Assembly: GCF_001750165.1 (NCBI RefSeq)
Contig: NZ_CP015411.1
Coordinates: 2,260,001-2,324,000, forward strand
Length of the DNA stretch: 64,000 bases
From: Pseudoalteromonas luteoviolacea
Lineage (GTDB): Bacteria > Pseudomonadota > Gammaproteobacteria > Enterobacterales > Alteromonadaceae
Reading direction: 5' to 3'
The notes under the pieces are model-generated. The model was not told the DNA's origin, ran no database searches, and saw only the letters and a program-made list of their open reading frames with translations. Below, piece after piece: positions 1 through 9,498 of this stretch. Position 1 is the first letter of the stretch. Every line of letters starts with the position of its first letter. The position numbers were made by a program, and so were the translations under genes.

Positions 1-1097
1 AAGCACGTGACGCGCTGCAGCGTCGCCGTACCTGCATAGATAAAGTGTCTGCTCGTCATATCCAAGTTGATGGGCAGCAATACTTAAACTTTGCCAGTAA
101 TGATTATTTAGCGCTTGGAGATCAAACTATCTCTGGTGACTTTGTTGCTGGCAGTAAGAGCTCAGCTCTGGTCACTGGATATCAGCGCACCCACAGATTG
201 CTAGAGGCTAAATTATGTGAGCTGCTCGGTTATGAGCGAGCCATACTATTTGCCAGTGGCTTTGGCGCTAATTTTAGTGTGCTCAGCACTTTATTTCATG
301 ATAATAAAGCTGGCCAAGATAGTGCTATGTTTCAAGACAAGCTCAATCATGCCAGCCTCATCGATGGTGGGCTGAACAGCAGCGCTAAGTTAGTCAGGTT
401 TAATCACAACGACATGGGTCATTTGCGTGCGCGTTTGGAAAAAACACGAGTCCAAAACAAGCTTATTGTCAGTGAAGGTATTTTCTCAATGGATGGCGAT
501 GGTGCGCCGTTGCATGAGCTGAAGTCTTTGGCTGATACCCACAGCGCTTGGTTGATGATTGATGATGCCCACAGTTTCGGTGTGTGCGGTGAAAATGGTT
601 TAGGCTCTGTCGAGTCCGGTGTGAGGCCGGATATTTTAGTGATCACATTCGGTAAGGCCATGGGATGTCAAGGCGCTGCTGTGCTCTCAAGCAAAAAAGT
701 GATTGATTACATGGTACAGTTTAACCGTGAATATACTTACTCAACGGCCATATCACCAGCTTTAGCTGAAATTGCCTCGACGCAGTTATCAAGATTATGT
801 GATAGTCATAATGCTCGTGATTTACTACATCGCCACATTACGCAATTTAAAGCGCTTTGTAGGGATGCAGGTATTCCAGTACAGGCATCAAATAGTGCGA
901 TTCAGCCTATTGTTTTGGGTGATGCGCAAAGCACCCTAAATGCGCAGCAAAGCCTTGCACAAAAAGGTATTTGGCTGACTGCAATTAGACCGCCAACGGT
1001 GCCACACAATACGGCAAGGTTACGTGTAACACTGACCGCAGCACACCAGCAAGCTGACATCGAATACTTGGTTGAATGCCTCAAGGAGGTAATATGA
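1..1097 (+). CDS. bioF: 8-amino-7-oxononanoate synthase, 5' end outside window
   Basis: PLP-dependent condensation of pimeloyl-ACP (or CoA) with alanine, the first ring-forming step of biotin synthesis. The frame is open to base 1 (codons start at base 3) and the upstream translation ALQRRR before the GTG at 45 matches the usual BioF N-terminus, so the gene begins outside the window and the GTG is internal. Visible family signatures are NFASNDYLALG, DDAHSFG and TFGKAMG, whose Lys codon (654-656) should carry PLP. Ends in TGA at 1095-1097, overlapping the bioC start by ATGA. First visible gene of a bioF-bioC-bioD operon; bioB is probably upstream by analogy with other gammaproteobacteria. Confidence 0.96.
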   Translation, partial: ARDALQRRRTCIDKVSARHIQVDGQQYLNFASNDYLALGDQTISGDFVAGSKSSALVTGYQRTHRLLEAKLCELLGYERAILFASGFGANFSVLSTLFHDNKAGQDSAMFQDKLNHASLIDGGLNSSAKLVRFNHNDMGHLRARLEKTRVQNKLIVSEGIFSMDGDGAPLHELKSLADTHSAWLMIDDAHSFGVCGENGLGSVESGVRPDILVITFGKAMGCQGAAVLSSKKVIDYMVQFNREYTYSTAISPALAEIASTQLSRLCDSHNARDLLHRHITQFKALCRDAGIPVQASNSAIQPIVLGDAQSTLNAQQSLAQKGIWLTAIRPPTVPHNTARLRVTLTAAHQQADIEYLVECLKEVI

Positions 1098-1846
1098 GTG
1101 CGATGTTAAAACTGAATATTGCAGATAAGTTTTCACGCGCGTCTGCTCAATATATCAAGCATGCCAATGTACAACAGCGTTCAGCCGAAATCTTGTTTGC
1201 AGGTTTAAACCGTCGCTATAATACAATGTTGGATTTGGGGGCAGGGCCGATGCAACATTGTAGCGTGCTATCTAAAAAGTGCGATACGTTAGTGGCGTTA
1301 GACCTGAGCGAAGGCATGCTAAAACAAGGCCCAGCATCTGCCATGAAAGTGTGTGCGGATATGGATGCACTGCCTTTGCAAGCAGAGTCTGTTGAGTGTG
1401 TATTTAGCAATTTTGCGATGCAGTGGAGCAGTGACTTACCAACGTTATTTAATCGTCTGAATACCGTGTTAAAGGCTGGTGGCAGTGCGCATTTATCCAT
1501 TGTTATTGATGGCTCTTTGCGTGAAATTGCTAAAGCTTGGCAGGGTGTAGATGGTCATTGTCATGTAAACCAATTTACGCGATTTGAAGACATACAGCAG
1601 ATTGCAAGGCAAGCAGGGTTTTCGATCCGGTCGATGAGTAAACGTTGCTTGGTTGATATCTATAATACCCCACGCGAGGCACTTAAGTCGGTAAAAAGCA
1701 TCGGTGCAAATCAGTTAAATAATACAGATACGCGTCGTGGTTTAGTGGGTAAAGAAAGTTATCAAGCCTTGTTAAAAGCCTATCCACTCGTTGATGGCTT
1801 TGCCCATGTTAGTTACGAAGTGGCATTTTTGGAGTTAACAAAATAA
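1094..1846 (+). CDS. bioC: malonyl-ACP O-methyltransferase BioC
   Basis: SAM-dependent methyltransferase that methylates malonyl-ACP so that the fatty acid synthase can build the pimeloyl chain of biotin. 250 aa. SAM-binding motif LDLGAGPMQH lies near residue 45. The ATG at 1094 is chosen over an in-frame ATG at 1076 because a full Shine-Dalgarno AAGGAGGT (1083-1090) sits just in front of it and inside the end of bioF; the longer reading would place that site inside the gene. The bioF stop overlaps this start (ATGA), which suggests translational coupling, and the stop overlaps the first base of bioD. Confidence 0.95.
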   Translation: MSAMLKLNIADKFSRASAQYIKHANVQQRSAEILFAGLNRRYNTMLDLGAGPMQHCSVLSKKCDTLVALDLSEGMLKQGPASAMKVCADMDALPLQAESVECVFSNFAMQWSSDLPTLFNRLNTVLKAGGSAHLSIVIDGSLREIAKAWQGVDGHCHVNQFTRFEDIQQIARQAGFSIRSMSKRCLVDIYNTPREALKSVKSIGANQLNNTDTRRGLVGKESYQALLKAYPLVDGFAHVSYEVAFLELTK

Positions 1847-2523
1847 TGAGTCAGTTTTTTATTACCGGCACAGATACTGAAGTTGGCAAAACCTATGTCA
1901 CCAGTTTGCTGTTGAAGTACCTTGTATCAAAGAAGAAAAAGGCCCTTGGTTTTAAACCCATTGCCGCCGGTGCAGAAGAGGCGTTTGGCGAGCTGGTCAA
2001 CGAAGATGCTTTAACTTTAATGGAAGCGGCCAATGTGCACGGCACATATGAACAAATTAACCCGTTTTGCTTTGCCCCGCCAATAGCACCCCATATTGCA
2101 GCAAGTCGCGTTGATGTGCATATTTCAAAGCAAGAATTGACCAATAAACTGGCAGATATTTCTACGCTAGGTGCTGAGTTTACCATGGTCGAAGGCGCAG
2201 GTGGCTGGGCATTGCCAATCAATGATACAGACTTTCTGTCTACTTGGGTTGCAGAGCAAAACCTACCCGTTATTCTAGTGGTTGGTATGAAGTTAGGTTG
2301 TCTAAACCATGCCTTTTTAACGGCCCAAGCCATTGAGGCGTCAGGCGCAAAATGTGTTGGTTGGATTGCTAATCAAATTGACCCAAATATGGCAGAGTAT
2401 GATGCGAACCTAGAGACGTTAAAACAACGCCTTGATTTTCCGCTTTTGGCTGTCACGCCTTACTCTGAAGAAAAGGCCAAGATGCAAGTGCACTCGGCAC
2501 TGAATAGTTTACTTGGTGTTTAA
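1846..2523 (+). CDS. bioD: dethiobiotin synthetase
   Basis: ATP-dependent carboxylation and ring closure of 7,8-diaminopelargonate to dethiobiotin. 225 aa, the usual length. The N-terminal P-loop GTDTEVGKTYVTS and the VEGAGGW motif are both clear. The start codon ATG 1846 overlaps the bioC stop TAA by one base, so the three genes are a single tightly packed operon. The last visible gene of the operon; a hairpin follows at 2535-2570. Confidence 0.96.
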   Translation: MSQFFITGTDTEVGKTYVTSLLLKYLVSKKKKALGFKPIAAGAEEAFGELVNEDALTLMEAANVHGTYEQINPFCFAPPIAPHIAASRVDVHISKQELTNKLADISTLGAEFTMVEGAGGWALPINDTDFLSTWVAEQNLPVILVVGMKLGCLNHAFLTAQAIEASGAKCVGWIANQIDPNMAEYDANLETLKQRLDFPLLAVTPYSEEKAKMQVHSALNSLLGV

Positions 2524-2534
2524 TAATTTGCCTT

Positions 2535-2570
2535 TATAAGTAGCCTTTATATCCGTGAAGGTTACTTATA
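2535..2570 (+). terminator. hairpin after bioD
   Basis: A 13-bp stem (2535-2547 with 2558-2570, one G-T pair) with a 10-base loop, 11 bases after bioD. No long T-run follows, so it is a weak or Rho-assisted terminator, or an RNA-stabilising hairpin. Confidence 0.5.
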
Positions 2571-3028
2571 GAAGAATACTTTCCCTACCAATTATTAGTT
2601 GTTACATTTAAATAAATTTACTTTTCTATATTTAATTTAAATACTCCACGCTAAATACTACTTCGTTCATATTGAAAATTTTATTATAAGTAAATTCTTT
2701 CCATTAGAAGTTAGTTAATGCCTAAACTTTACTACCTGTTTGGTTTTTAATAAATAAAACTACTGAACTATTACAATGCAAGAATCTAAGCTACTAATTT
2801 TAATGCGAAAAAATATAGTTCTGAGTTTTTTGGTGTTATTAACTATTTTCTATCAAAAATTCAAAATATGTAATTTAAATTATTTTAAATGTTTATATCC
2901 CTCTCAATTTTTGCATTTAATTATAAAAATATTTTGTTACTTATTACTATGTACATAAAATGGGTACGTGTGTTATGTTTTTATTCCTAATTCGTTTCTA
3001 GCAGTATGAATACAAAAAGGAAAATGCT
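2571..3028. other. AT-rich intergenic region
   Basis: Very AT-rich stretch between the biotin operon and the protease gene. A 60-codon hydrophobic ORF (2776-2958) has no ribosome binding site and low-complexity composition. The ribosome binding site of the next gene (AAAAAGGAAAA) lies at its end. I see nothing else I can support. Confidence 0.5.
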
Positions 3029-4891
3029 ATGAAGTATAAATTTGCGCCAATTGGTTTAGCTATTGTGCTAGCATGCCAAGTCAATGCAAACCCAACAGAC
3101 CGTCAATATGAAAATAGGTGGTTAGACCCAAATGGAGATCCATACCTATCTCTACAATGGAATTTACTCAATGATGGTAGTCTAGATAATACAGTTGCAG
3201 GGCACGACTTGAACTTGTGGCAATCTCACCTTTGGGGACATAAGGGCCAAGGCGTGCAAATATCGCTTATTGACACAGGTGTAGATGAGCTTCATTCGGA
3301 TTTGATCGACAACTTAATTTTTGATCCCAATATTGATTCAACGGAGCCTTGGGCGTCGGCACATGGGACTTATATGGCTGGCTTGATCGCAGCTGTGCAA
3401 AACGATATTGGGATCAGAGGCGTCGCTCCAGAAGCAGATGTGATTGTGCACAATAGATTGGGTTCATACATGAGTCGTCATGAGCAGTGGGCTTATCATC
3501 GTGGTGTTGGCCTGAAAAATGGCAAAAGCTCGATTGCGCAAAATTCCCGTGTTTTTAATACGAGTTTTGGGGTAACTCCTGTGCATAGTACGCCGTATAA
3601 CTATGCGTATACAACCACGGATCCTGATACTGGCGAGGCCATTCAGATGGTTAACTTTAGGCTTAGAGACGAGGTGATGGAGCGCATCACACTGTCAACA
3701 GAGCAAGACAAACGCACCGCACTTTTTGTTCAGGCTGCGGGAAATGGTCACTTTCGAACATTGATAAATGCGTATGGGCCTAATGGTATAGATACGCCGG
3801 GATATCACCATGCAATAAATAATGGCGGCCTCCCATTTCACAATGCAAATAGTGGTCATTTAACTAGTTTTTGGAAAATTAATGTCAGTGGTGTGAGTGC
3901 TGATGGTAGGCTAACCAATAGCTCTACTGTGGGTAGTAATATCTTTGTTACTGCGCCCGCAGGTGCAGATCGCAACACGCCAGGTATGGTCACAACAACA
4001 TTGAGCTGCGATTGGCGTGAGAAATATCAAGGTCGAGAGCAAGTGTGCACGGGTCCTCAGGACTATTACTTTAGCGTAAATGGCACATCGTCTGCGGCAG
4101 CAAATGTAACAGGCGCAGTCGCATTGCTAATGTCGGCTGCTGAGCAACAGGGGCATGACTTGTCGGCACGAGATATCAGGCACTTACTGGCCAATACGGC
4201 CACTAAAGTAAACCGAGATATGGAAGACATTACGGTGTCTAATGTGGTGGCATTGGAAGGCTGGTCTAGCAATGCTGCGGGTGTTGAGTTTTCGCCTTAT
4301 TATGGCTTTGGTCTAGTCGATGTTGATAAAGCAGCTGAGCTTATTCGCCGTTATGCCGTTGAAAATTTACCAGCAGATTTTGTAAAAACTCAATGGTTTG
4401 GCGAGCACGACATCTTTAGCAAGCCGATTTTAGAAGATATCACACACACAACCACTTCAGAAATTGAAGTGACTGAAGATATGTTTATTGAGGGCGTGCA
4501 AGTACGTTTAAGTGCTGAGCATGGCCGTATTACTGATTTAAAAGTAGAGCTAGAATCACCTAGTGGCACTCGTAGCATATTAATGTCGCCAAATAATAAT
4601 CTGATTGGACAAAATACAGATTATATCGCGCCATCTGAAAAGAGCATACTTGGTTATGACGATCATAAACTACTCAGTTATAAATTCTGGGATGAAAGAT
4701 CTGTTGGCACATGGAAGTTACATATTACTGATATGAATAATCAACAGCGCACGATAGTCACCGACCCGTTTGGTCAGCCACGCAGCCGCTATACAATTGA
4801 GAATAATGCCAAACCGGGCACATTCACCAATTGGTCAATTCGTGTACTTGGCCATACAGAAAAAGTCACTAAGAAAAAGAAATTAAACTAA
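3029..4891 (+). CDS. secreted kexin-like S8 serine protease with P-domain
   Basis: Extracellular subtilisin-fold endopeptidase. 620 aa. Signal peptide at residues 1-20 (cleavage after VNA). Catalytic triad: Asp82 in LIDTGVD, His112 in AHGTYMAG, Ser354 in NGTSSAAANVTGA; the AAGNGH motif near residue 239 supplies the oxyanion Asn. Residues about 455-610 look like a P_proprotein domain, as in kexin and in Aeromonas ASP-type proteases. The mature protein runs into the catalytic domain almost immediately after the signal peptide, with no room for an inhibitor-I9 propeptide, again like ASP. Ends in a lysine-rich tail (TKKKKLN). Good ribosome binding site (AAGGAAAA). Monocistronic: terminator directly downstream. 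Confidence 0.88.
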   Translation: MKYKFAPIGLAIVLACQVNANPTDRQYENRWLDPNGDPYLSLQWNLLNDGSLDNTVAGHDLNLWQSHLWGHKGQGVQISLIDTGVDELHSDLIDNLIFDPNIDSTEPWASAHGTYMAGLIAAVQNDIGIRGVAPEADVIVHNRLGSYMSRHEQWAYHRGVGLKNGKSSIAQNSRVFNTSFGVTPVHSTPYNYAYTTTDPDTGEAIQMVNFRLRDEVMERITLSTEQDKRTALFVQAAGNGHFRTLINAYGPNGIDTPGYHHAINNGGLPFHNANSGHLTSFWKINVSGVSADGRLTNSSTVGSNIFVTAPAGADRNTPGMVTTTLSCDWREKYQGREQVCTGPQDYYFSVNGTSSAAANVTGAVALLMSAAEQQGHDLSARDIRHLLANTATKVNRDMEDITVSNVVALEGWSSNAAGVEFSPYYGFGLVDVDKAAELIRRYAVENLPADFVKTQWFGEHDIFSKPILEDITHTTTSEIEVTEDMFIEGVQVRLSAEHGRITDLKVELESPSGTRSILMSPNNNLIGQNTDYIAPSEKSILGYDDHKLLSYKFWDERSVGTWKLHITDMNNQQRTIVTDPFGQPRSRYTIENNAKPGTFTNWSIRVLGHTEKVTKKKKLN

Positions 4892-4921
4892 TCTTCAAAG
4901 CTATTTTGTTGAGTCACTCCC

Positions 4922-4948
4922 AAGGGCCGATTTAATGGCCCTTTTTCG
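4922..4948 (+). terminator. Rho-independent terminator of the S8 protease gene
   Basis: AAGGGCC (4922-4928) pairs with GGCCCTT (4937-4943), 8-base loop, followed by a T-run. 30 bases after the protease stop. Confidence 0.85.
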
Positions 4949-4988
4949 TTTGTTACAATAAAAACAAGATATTCAGAACGAGTGGTTT

Positions 4989-5876
4989 ATGAAGGTTTTA
5001 GTAACAGGATCTGCCGGACGCGTTGGTCGAGCCATTTATATTCACTTAGCGCGCAGTTATAACGTGAAGGGTTTAGACAACACTCCTTGTTCAACTACAG
5101 ATTTTATCGGCGATATTCGAGATGAAGCACTTTTATATCTGGCCCTTAAAGGCGTTGATGTGGTTGTGCATACGGCGGCACTCCATGCGCCGCACATCGG
5201 TCATGTAAGTGACGAGCTGTTTCATGAAGTGAATGTTGCAGCAACAATAAAACTAGCAGAGCTTGCCAGCGCCAATGGCGTAAAGCAGTTTGTGTTTACA
5301 AGTACCACGGCGTTATATGGTCATGCTAGCACGCCGAATGGGCGAGCAGGGTGGGTGACAGAGCAGACAAAACCTTTACCTAAAACCGTCTACCACTATA
5401 CAAAATTTGCTGCTGAGCAACGACTCGAGGCGATAAGTAATACGCTTGCTTTGCCCGTAACTGTTCTGCAAATGTCGAGATGCTTTCCTGAGCCAGTTGA
5501 GAAAATGGCACTGTATCGGCTGAATCGAGGAATAGACTACCGTGATGTGGCCAACGCTCACCGCTGCGCCATTGAAAAGGGGTTACTAGGCTTTAATCGC
5601 TTTATTATTTCAGGCAAAACACCGTTTGATCCCAGTTGCTGTGAGCAATTGTTTAACGATTGTGAGGCCGTTTTACGTGCACGATCCCCAAAACTGGTGG
5701 CGGTGTTTGAACAGCGTGGTTGGTCTTTACCGCAGCGTTTAGACAGAGTTTATGACTCATCTAAAGCGCAAAATATATTGGGCTGGACTCCAAAGTATGG
5801 TTTTGAAGGTGTGATTGACTTGTATGATGACGAATTTGCAGAAGTCCTGCCCAGTAAAAATCAAAGTACAAGCTAA
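4989..5876 (+). CDS. NAD-dependent epimerase/dehydratase (extended SDR)
   Basis: 295-aa extended short-chain dehydrogenase. N-terminal Rossmann motif GSAGRVG (GxxGxxG) and a YHYTK catalytic YxxxK motif near residue 136, preceded by the STTALYG strand with the catalytic Ser/Thr. Such proteins typically modify nucleotide sugars, but the substrate cannot be told from the sequence and there are no sugar genes around it. It stands alone between a terminator upstream and a bidirectional terminator downstream. Confidence 0.85.
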   Translation: MKVLVTGSAGRVGRAIYIHLARSYNVKGLDNTPCSTTDFIGDIRDEALLYLALKGVDVVVHTAALHAPHIGHVSDELFHEVNVAATIKLAELASANGVKQFVFTSTTALYGHASTPNGRAGWVTEQTKPLPKTVYHYTKFAAEQRLEAISNTLALPVTVLQMSRCFPEPVEKMALYRLNRGIDYRDVANAHRCAIEKGLLGFNRFIISGKTPFDPSCCEQLFNDCEAVLRARSPKLVAVFEQRGWSLPQRLDRVYDSSKAQNILGWTPKYGFEGVIDLYDDEFAEVLPSKNQSTS

Positions 5877-5888
5877 TATTTTTGTGAT

Positions 5889-5916
5889 TAAAAAAGCGAG
5901 TGACTTGCACTCGCTT
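5889..5916. terminator. bidirectional terminator between epimerase and DUF2339 genes
   Basis: AAGCGAGTG (5894-5902) and CACTCGCTT (5908-5916) form a 9-bp stem with a 5-base loop. The A-run on its left becomes a U-run on the minus strand, so it best serves the DUF2339 gene, but lies between two convergent genes. Confidence 0.8.
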
Positions 5917-5929
5917 ATGAAACTTGTGA

Positions 5930-8578
5930 TTAAACCTTTTTGTCAGGAACGCTGGTGACGGACTTTGGCTGCATTTTTTGAAACAGCCAACCCACACCCA
6001 CCAAGCACAAACCTAAGCCAATGAATGATAAGGCTCTGAGCAGCCCCTCAAGGTTAGACATATCAACCATAAAGGCTTTAAAAATAACCATGGCAAGGCC
6101 GATGAAACCAATATTGATTAACTGTTTATGGTTAAAGTGCTGCGCAACAAAAATGGTTGTAGTTGAGATCAGTAACCAGACAATCGAATAGGTGTAAAGC
6201 TCCGCTTCTTTTATCTCCAAATGCCAATTTATAAAGCCATTATTATATAAGGTGCGTATTTCACCGTTGACAAACATAAAGCCAAATATCGCCATTGCTA
6301 TATAAATAAAACGGTTAAACTGTGCTTGGACAAGTTTAAAATGTATAAACCCATACAGGCATAATATAGGTGTAAGCCATTGGATCCACAGCCAGTTTAT
6401 AAAAAATCCGCCTACGTTTTGGCTGTGTACAAATGGGCTTTCAAACACTGAGAATTGCACATGCATTAGCGTACTTGCACCGACTAAAATGCTGCCACCA
6501 ATTTTATATAGTTTTTGCAGGTTGTGCGTTAGCTGGCTGCGCCAATAATATACGCCCGCCAGGATTAACCAGTTTAGGGATAACACGACACCTTCTCGAT
6601 AGCTTAAATTATCAAAGTTAGGATAATCTCCGACTAATAAATAACTGGTTTCGGTGGTGACAAATAGCGCGCATAAGTGAATAAACACCCCCATAAACCA
6701 AGTATTGAGTACCCTTGATGGATTATATTTCGCTGAAAACCACACTAAAGCTATCGCAATCGGGTAGACGATGAGTGTCCAATGAATGCTTAAGATGGCT
6801 TCATGCTTGTAATCAGCAGCCCAAGGGGCCACAGATAACCGAGTAACCACAACCAATAAAGCTGCTTTGTACAGCCAATCAGGGATCTTAACCTTGTATT
6901 TCCAGCTTAAATAGCTCATGGATGCGACTTGAGCCGCTACTGCCAAGGTTAGCGTACTTGCAGATAACAACATGGTCAAACACAGAGTCAGCATGGCATT
7001 TGCTAACACTAAATACGTCACGCGCTGTAAAGATATCGATGATTTGGCAGCTGCAAGTGCCGCGCCAGCGGCGATGAGCAGAAGTTCAAACGCCCAAACA
7101 GGGTAGAGGGTGGCGTCACTGTCCATAGGCAGAGAAATATAGCTGAAACCAAATAGGCTGAGCGGCACTAACACAAGTAGCAGTAAATAAGCATGGCGAG
7201 CCGCATCACGCTTGATCATCAACACGCTGAAGGCCGTACCGAACAATGCAGCGATTTGAATAAACAAATACTTGCCAGTAAATGGATAAAGGATGTCATT
7301 AAAATCGACTTTTTGATGCATGGTGCCAAACATAAACAAAGCAAAACACAGCGCCAAATATGGCCAAGTATCAAGAGCACTATGCCTGTAAGCTGAAGCA
7401 AAAGCGATGGTAGCGACAATGAAAGCGGCTGCAACCATGTGACTGAGCACGGGTGAAAACATCAGGTAAATGGCGAACAAGAATAGAGTGATAAGGGTAG
7501 CGACTTGTTCTTTTCTTGCCATCAATAATGACTTAATGGGCAGAGGGTTATGCATGGTTAAATTAAGCCGCCAGCCAAGTAGGTTTGAGATCACATAAAA
7601 ATATAGGGTTGCAACTGTGTAAAGGGTAATAGCAGCAAAGTCACCTTTATCACCTAAAACAATGGCACCGATAAACCATATACAATGGCCAACAAAGCTT
7701 TGCCACCACAGCCACTTTTGTTTAACGTAATCAGCAACCCATACAGCAGATAAAGACACAAAAGCCACGTACAGTAATAACGCCCCAATATTATTAGAGC
7801 CAGTCGAGACAAGCGCCGGTACAGCATACGCACCGATGATCCCAATGCCCGCAAGCACAGGCCCAAAGCGCAGCGCCAAATAGGTTGCGCACAGAGCAAT
7901 AACAGCTAAAAAGACAAAGGCGAGGTTGGCAGGTAAAAAGTGATAGTGATTAAACGACACCAAAACCATAGCAAAGCAGGTGATTACACCGCCACTGGCA
8001 AGCGCCGCAGAGATATAAGGTGTATTCACATTGAGCTTAGTTTTAAAGCGGTTAACCAGTTCAGCACCGGTGATTAAGGCACAGCCAAAAAGAGCGCCTA
8101 AAATAACACGTGCTGCGGGTGGCAAAAGGCCTGATTCAATAGAGTATCTAGCGAGGAAAACTCCACCGATAGATAAAACAAATGCACCTAACCAGAAAAT
8201 ACCATTGCCTTTAAGTAGAGTATCTAAATTGAATTCGGGTAGCGTAAATTGCTTTTGTATCGTTTGCTTTGGCGAACTTTTTACGTCTGGCTTTGCTGGG
8301 GTAGATAATTGTGGTTGCTCCAGATTGTCAGTCTGCACGGTATTAGATTCTATTGATTCTATTTGTGCTGCTGGATAATCAGTGGAGAGGGGCGCTGAGG
8401 CAGACTCGTTCAATGCTTGTTTAAGCTTATCAATTTGCACTGTTTGAAAATCGATGATTTTTTGAAGGTGTGTAACCTTTTTCATGAGTTTGTCTGTACG
8501 ACTTCGATCTTTAAAAGCAATCACAGCCCCTACAAACACAAACAGATAAAATGCAAAGGAAACTAACTCAGTATCCAT
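5930..8578 (-). CDS. DUF2339 family multi-pass membrane protein
   Basis: 882-aa integral membrane protein of the DUF2339 family (COG5373), function unknown. A cytoplasmic-looking N-terminus with one membrane segment (residues 5-22), a coiled-coil stretch (about 28-60) and a Pro/Thr-rich linker leads into roughly 25 consecutive hydrophobic segments from about residue 125 to the end. The first of these, NGIFWLGAFVLSIGG, is typical of the family. Start ATG at 8578 with AAGGAAAG seven bases upstream. Monocistronic, convergent with the epimerase gene. Confidence 0.85.
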   Translation of the reverse strand: MDTELVSFAFYLFVFVGAVIAFKDRSRTDKLMKKVTHLQKIIDFQTVQIDKLKQALNESASAPLSTDYPAAQIESIESNTVQTDNLEQPQLSTPAKPDVKSSPKQTIQKQFTLPEFNLDTLLKGNGIFWLGAFVLSIGGVFLARYSIESGLLPPAARVILGALFGCALITGAELVNRFKTKLNVNTPYISAALASGGVITCFAMVLVSFNHYHFLPANLAFVFLAVIALCATYLALRFGPVLAGIGIIGAYAVPALVSTGSNNIGALLLYVAFVSLSAVWVADYVKQKWLWWQSFVGHCIWFIGAIVLGDKGDFAAITLYTVATLYFYVISNLLGWRLNLTMHNPLPIKSLLMARKEQVATLITLFLFAIYLMFSPVLSHMVAAAFIVATIAFASAYRHSALDTWPYLALCFALFMFGTMHQKVDFNDILYPFTGKYLFIQIAALFGTAFSVLMIKRDAARHAYLLLLVLVPLSLFGFSYISLPMDSDATLYPVWAFELLLIAAGAALAAAKSSISLQRVTYLVLANAMLTLCLTMLLSASTLTLAVAAQVASMSYLSWKYKVKIPDWLYKAALLVVVTRLSVAPWAADYKHEAILSIHWTLIVYPIAIALVWFSAKYNPSRVLNTWFMGVFIHLCALFVTTETSYLLVGDYPNFDNLSYREGVVLSLNWLILAGVYYWRSQLTHNLQKLYKIGGSILVGASTLMHVQFSVFESPFVHSQNVGGFFINWLWIQWLTPILCLYGFIHFKLVQAQFNRFIYIAMAIFGFMFVNGEIRTLYNNGFINWHLEIKEAELYTYSIVWLLISTTTIFVAQHFNHKQLINIGFIGLAMVIFKAFMVDMSNLEGLLRALSFIGLGLCLVGVGWLFQKMQPKSVTSVPDKKV

Positions 8579-8670
8579 ACTCTTTCCTTAAAATACTCAA
8601 GAGATAAGATGAGTTTGCTTTAAAAACAGATATTTATCAAGTTAAGTGCAAAATACACATTGCGGAGCAA

Positions 8671-9042
8671 TGTTACTTTTGCGCAAGGTGAGGCGAGCAA
8701 TTTTAGCTGGTGCTGAGTAATACTTTTGCGCAAGGTGAAGTGAGCAATTTTAGCTGGTGCTGAGTAATACTTTTGCGCAAGGTGAGGTGAGCAATTTTAG
8801 CTGGTGCTGAGTAATACTTTTGCGCAAGGTGAGGTGAGCAATTTTAGCTGATGCTGAGTAATACTTTTACGTAAGGTGAAGTGAGCAGTTTTAGCTGATG
8901 CTGAGTAATACTTTTACGTAAGGTGAAGTGAGCAGTTTTAGCTGGTGCTGAGTAATACTTTTGCGCAAGGTGAGGTGAGCAATTTTAGCTGGTGCTGAGT
9001 AATACTTTTACGTAAGGTGAAGTGAGCAGTTTTGCTGGTGCT
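8671..9042. repeat. eight tandem copies of a 47-bp repeat
   Basis: Head-to-tail units start at 8671 (first, slightly divergent), 8718, 8765, 8812, 8859, 8906, 8953 and 9000, the last truncated by a base loss and merging into the next repeat. Each unit contains TTTTGCGCAAGGTGA or the variant TTTTACGTAAGGTGA, and a GCAATTTTAGCTGGTGCTGA block. GCGCAA units carry mainly GAGGTGAGCAA while ACGTAA units carry GAAGTGAGCAG, so there are two unit types. No spacers between units, so not CRISPR; a minisatellite (VNTR). Confidence 0.92.
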
Positions 9043-9192
9043 AATTATTTATCGTTAGTCGCAGGCTCAACATGGATCTCGGAGCAAGTCCGGGACGACG
9101 CGTTTGATATTCGTATAACATTTATATTGAGCGAACAGATTAAATAGTTGCCATATTCGTCATCCTGAATTGGCTTCAGGGCCCAGTTTTTA
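9019..9192. repeat. REP/BIME-like intergenic repeat, copy 1
   Basis: About 175 bp, about 90% identical by eye to 9286-9460. It contains two palindromes: CTCGGAGCAAGTCCGGGA near 9080 and CCTGAA-TTGGC-TTCAGG (9164-9180). It begins with the last half unit of the 47-bp repeat. Confidence 0.8.
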
Positions 9193-9285
9193 GTGGGTAA
9201 ATCTTAAAAAGCGCAAGCCTAATCTTTAATCTTACAAAGTGTTAATGACGGTGTGTGTAGTGAGTGTTTTTCTTTTGTGGAAGTT

Positions 9286-9460
9286 GAAGTGAGCAGTTTT
9301 GCTGGTGCTAATTATTTATCGTTAGTCTCAGGCTCAACATGGATCCCGGAGCAAGTCCGGGACGACGCGTTTGTTATTCGTATAACATTCATCTAGAGCG
9401 ACCAGATTAAATAGTTGCCTTATTTGTCACCCTGAACTGGCTTCAGGGTCCAGTGTTTAT
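9286..9460. repeat. REP/BIME-like intergenic repeat, copy 2
   Basis: Second copy, offset 267 bases from the first. Palindromes CCCGGAGCAAGTCCGGG (around 9345-9361) and CCCTGAA-CTGGC-TTCAGGG (9430-9448). It too begins with the GAAGTGAGCAGTTTTGCTGG end of a 47-bp unit. A third partial copy starts at about 9464 and is interrupted by the IS element. Confidence 0.8.
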
Positions 9461-9498
9461 GGGCGTTAGTTGCAGGCTCAGCAAGTAGCCCAGAGCGA

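Noticed and set aside
2776..2958. 60-aa hydrophobic ORF
   Set aside because: No ribosome binding site, low complexity, AT-rich noise.
8671..9042. Possible CRISPR array
   Set aside because: Units are directly contiguous with no unique spacers, and there are no cas genes nearby.
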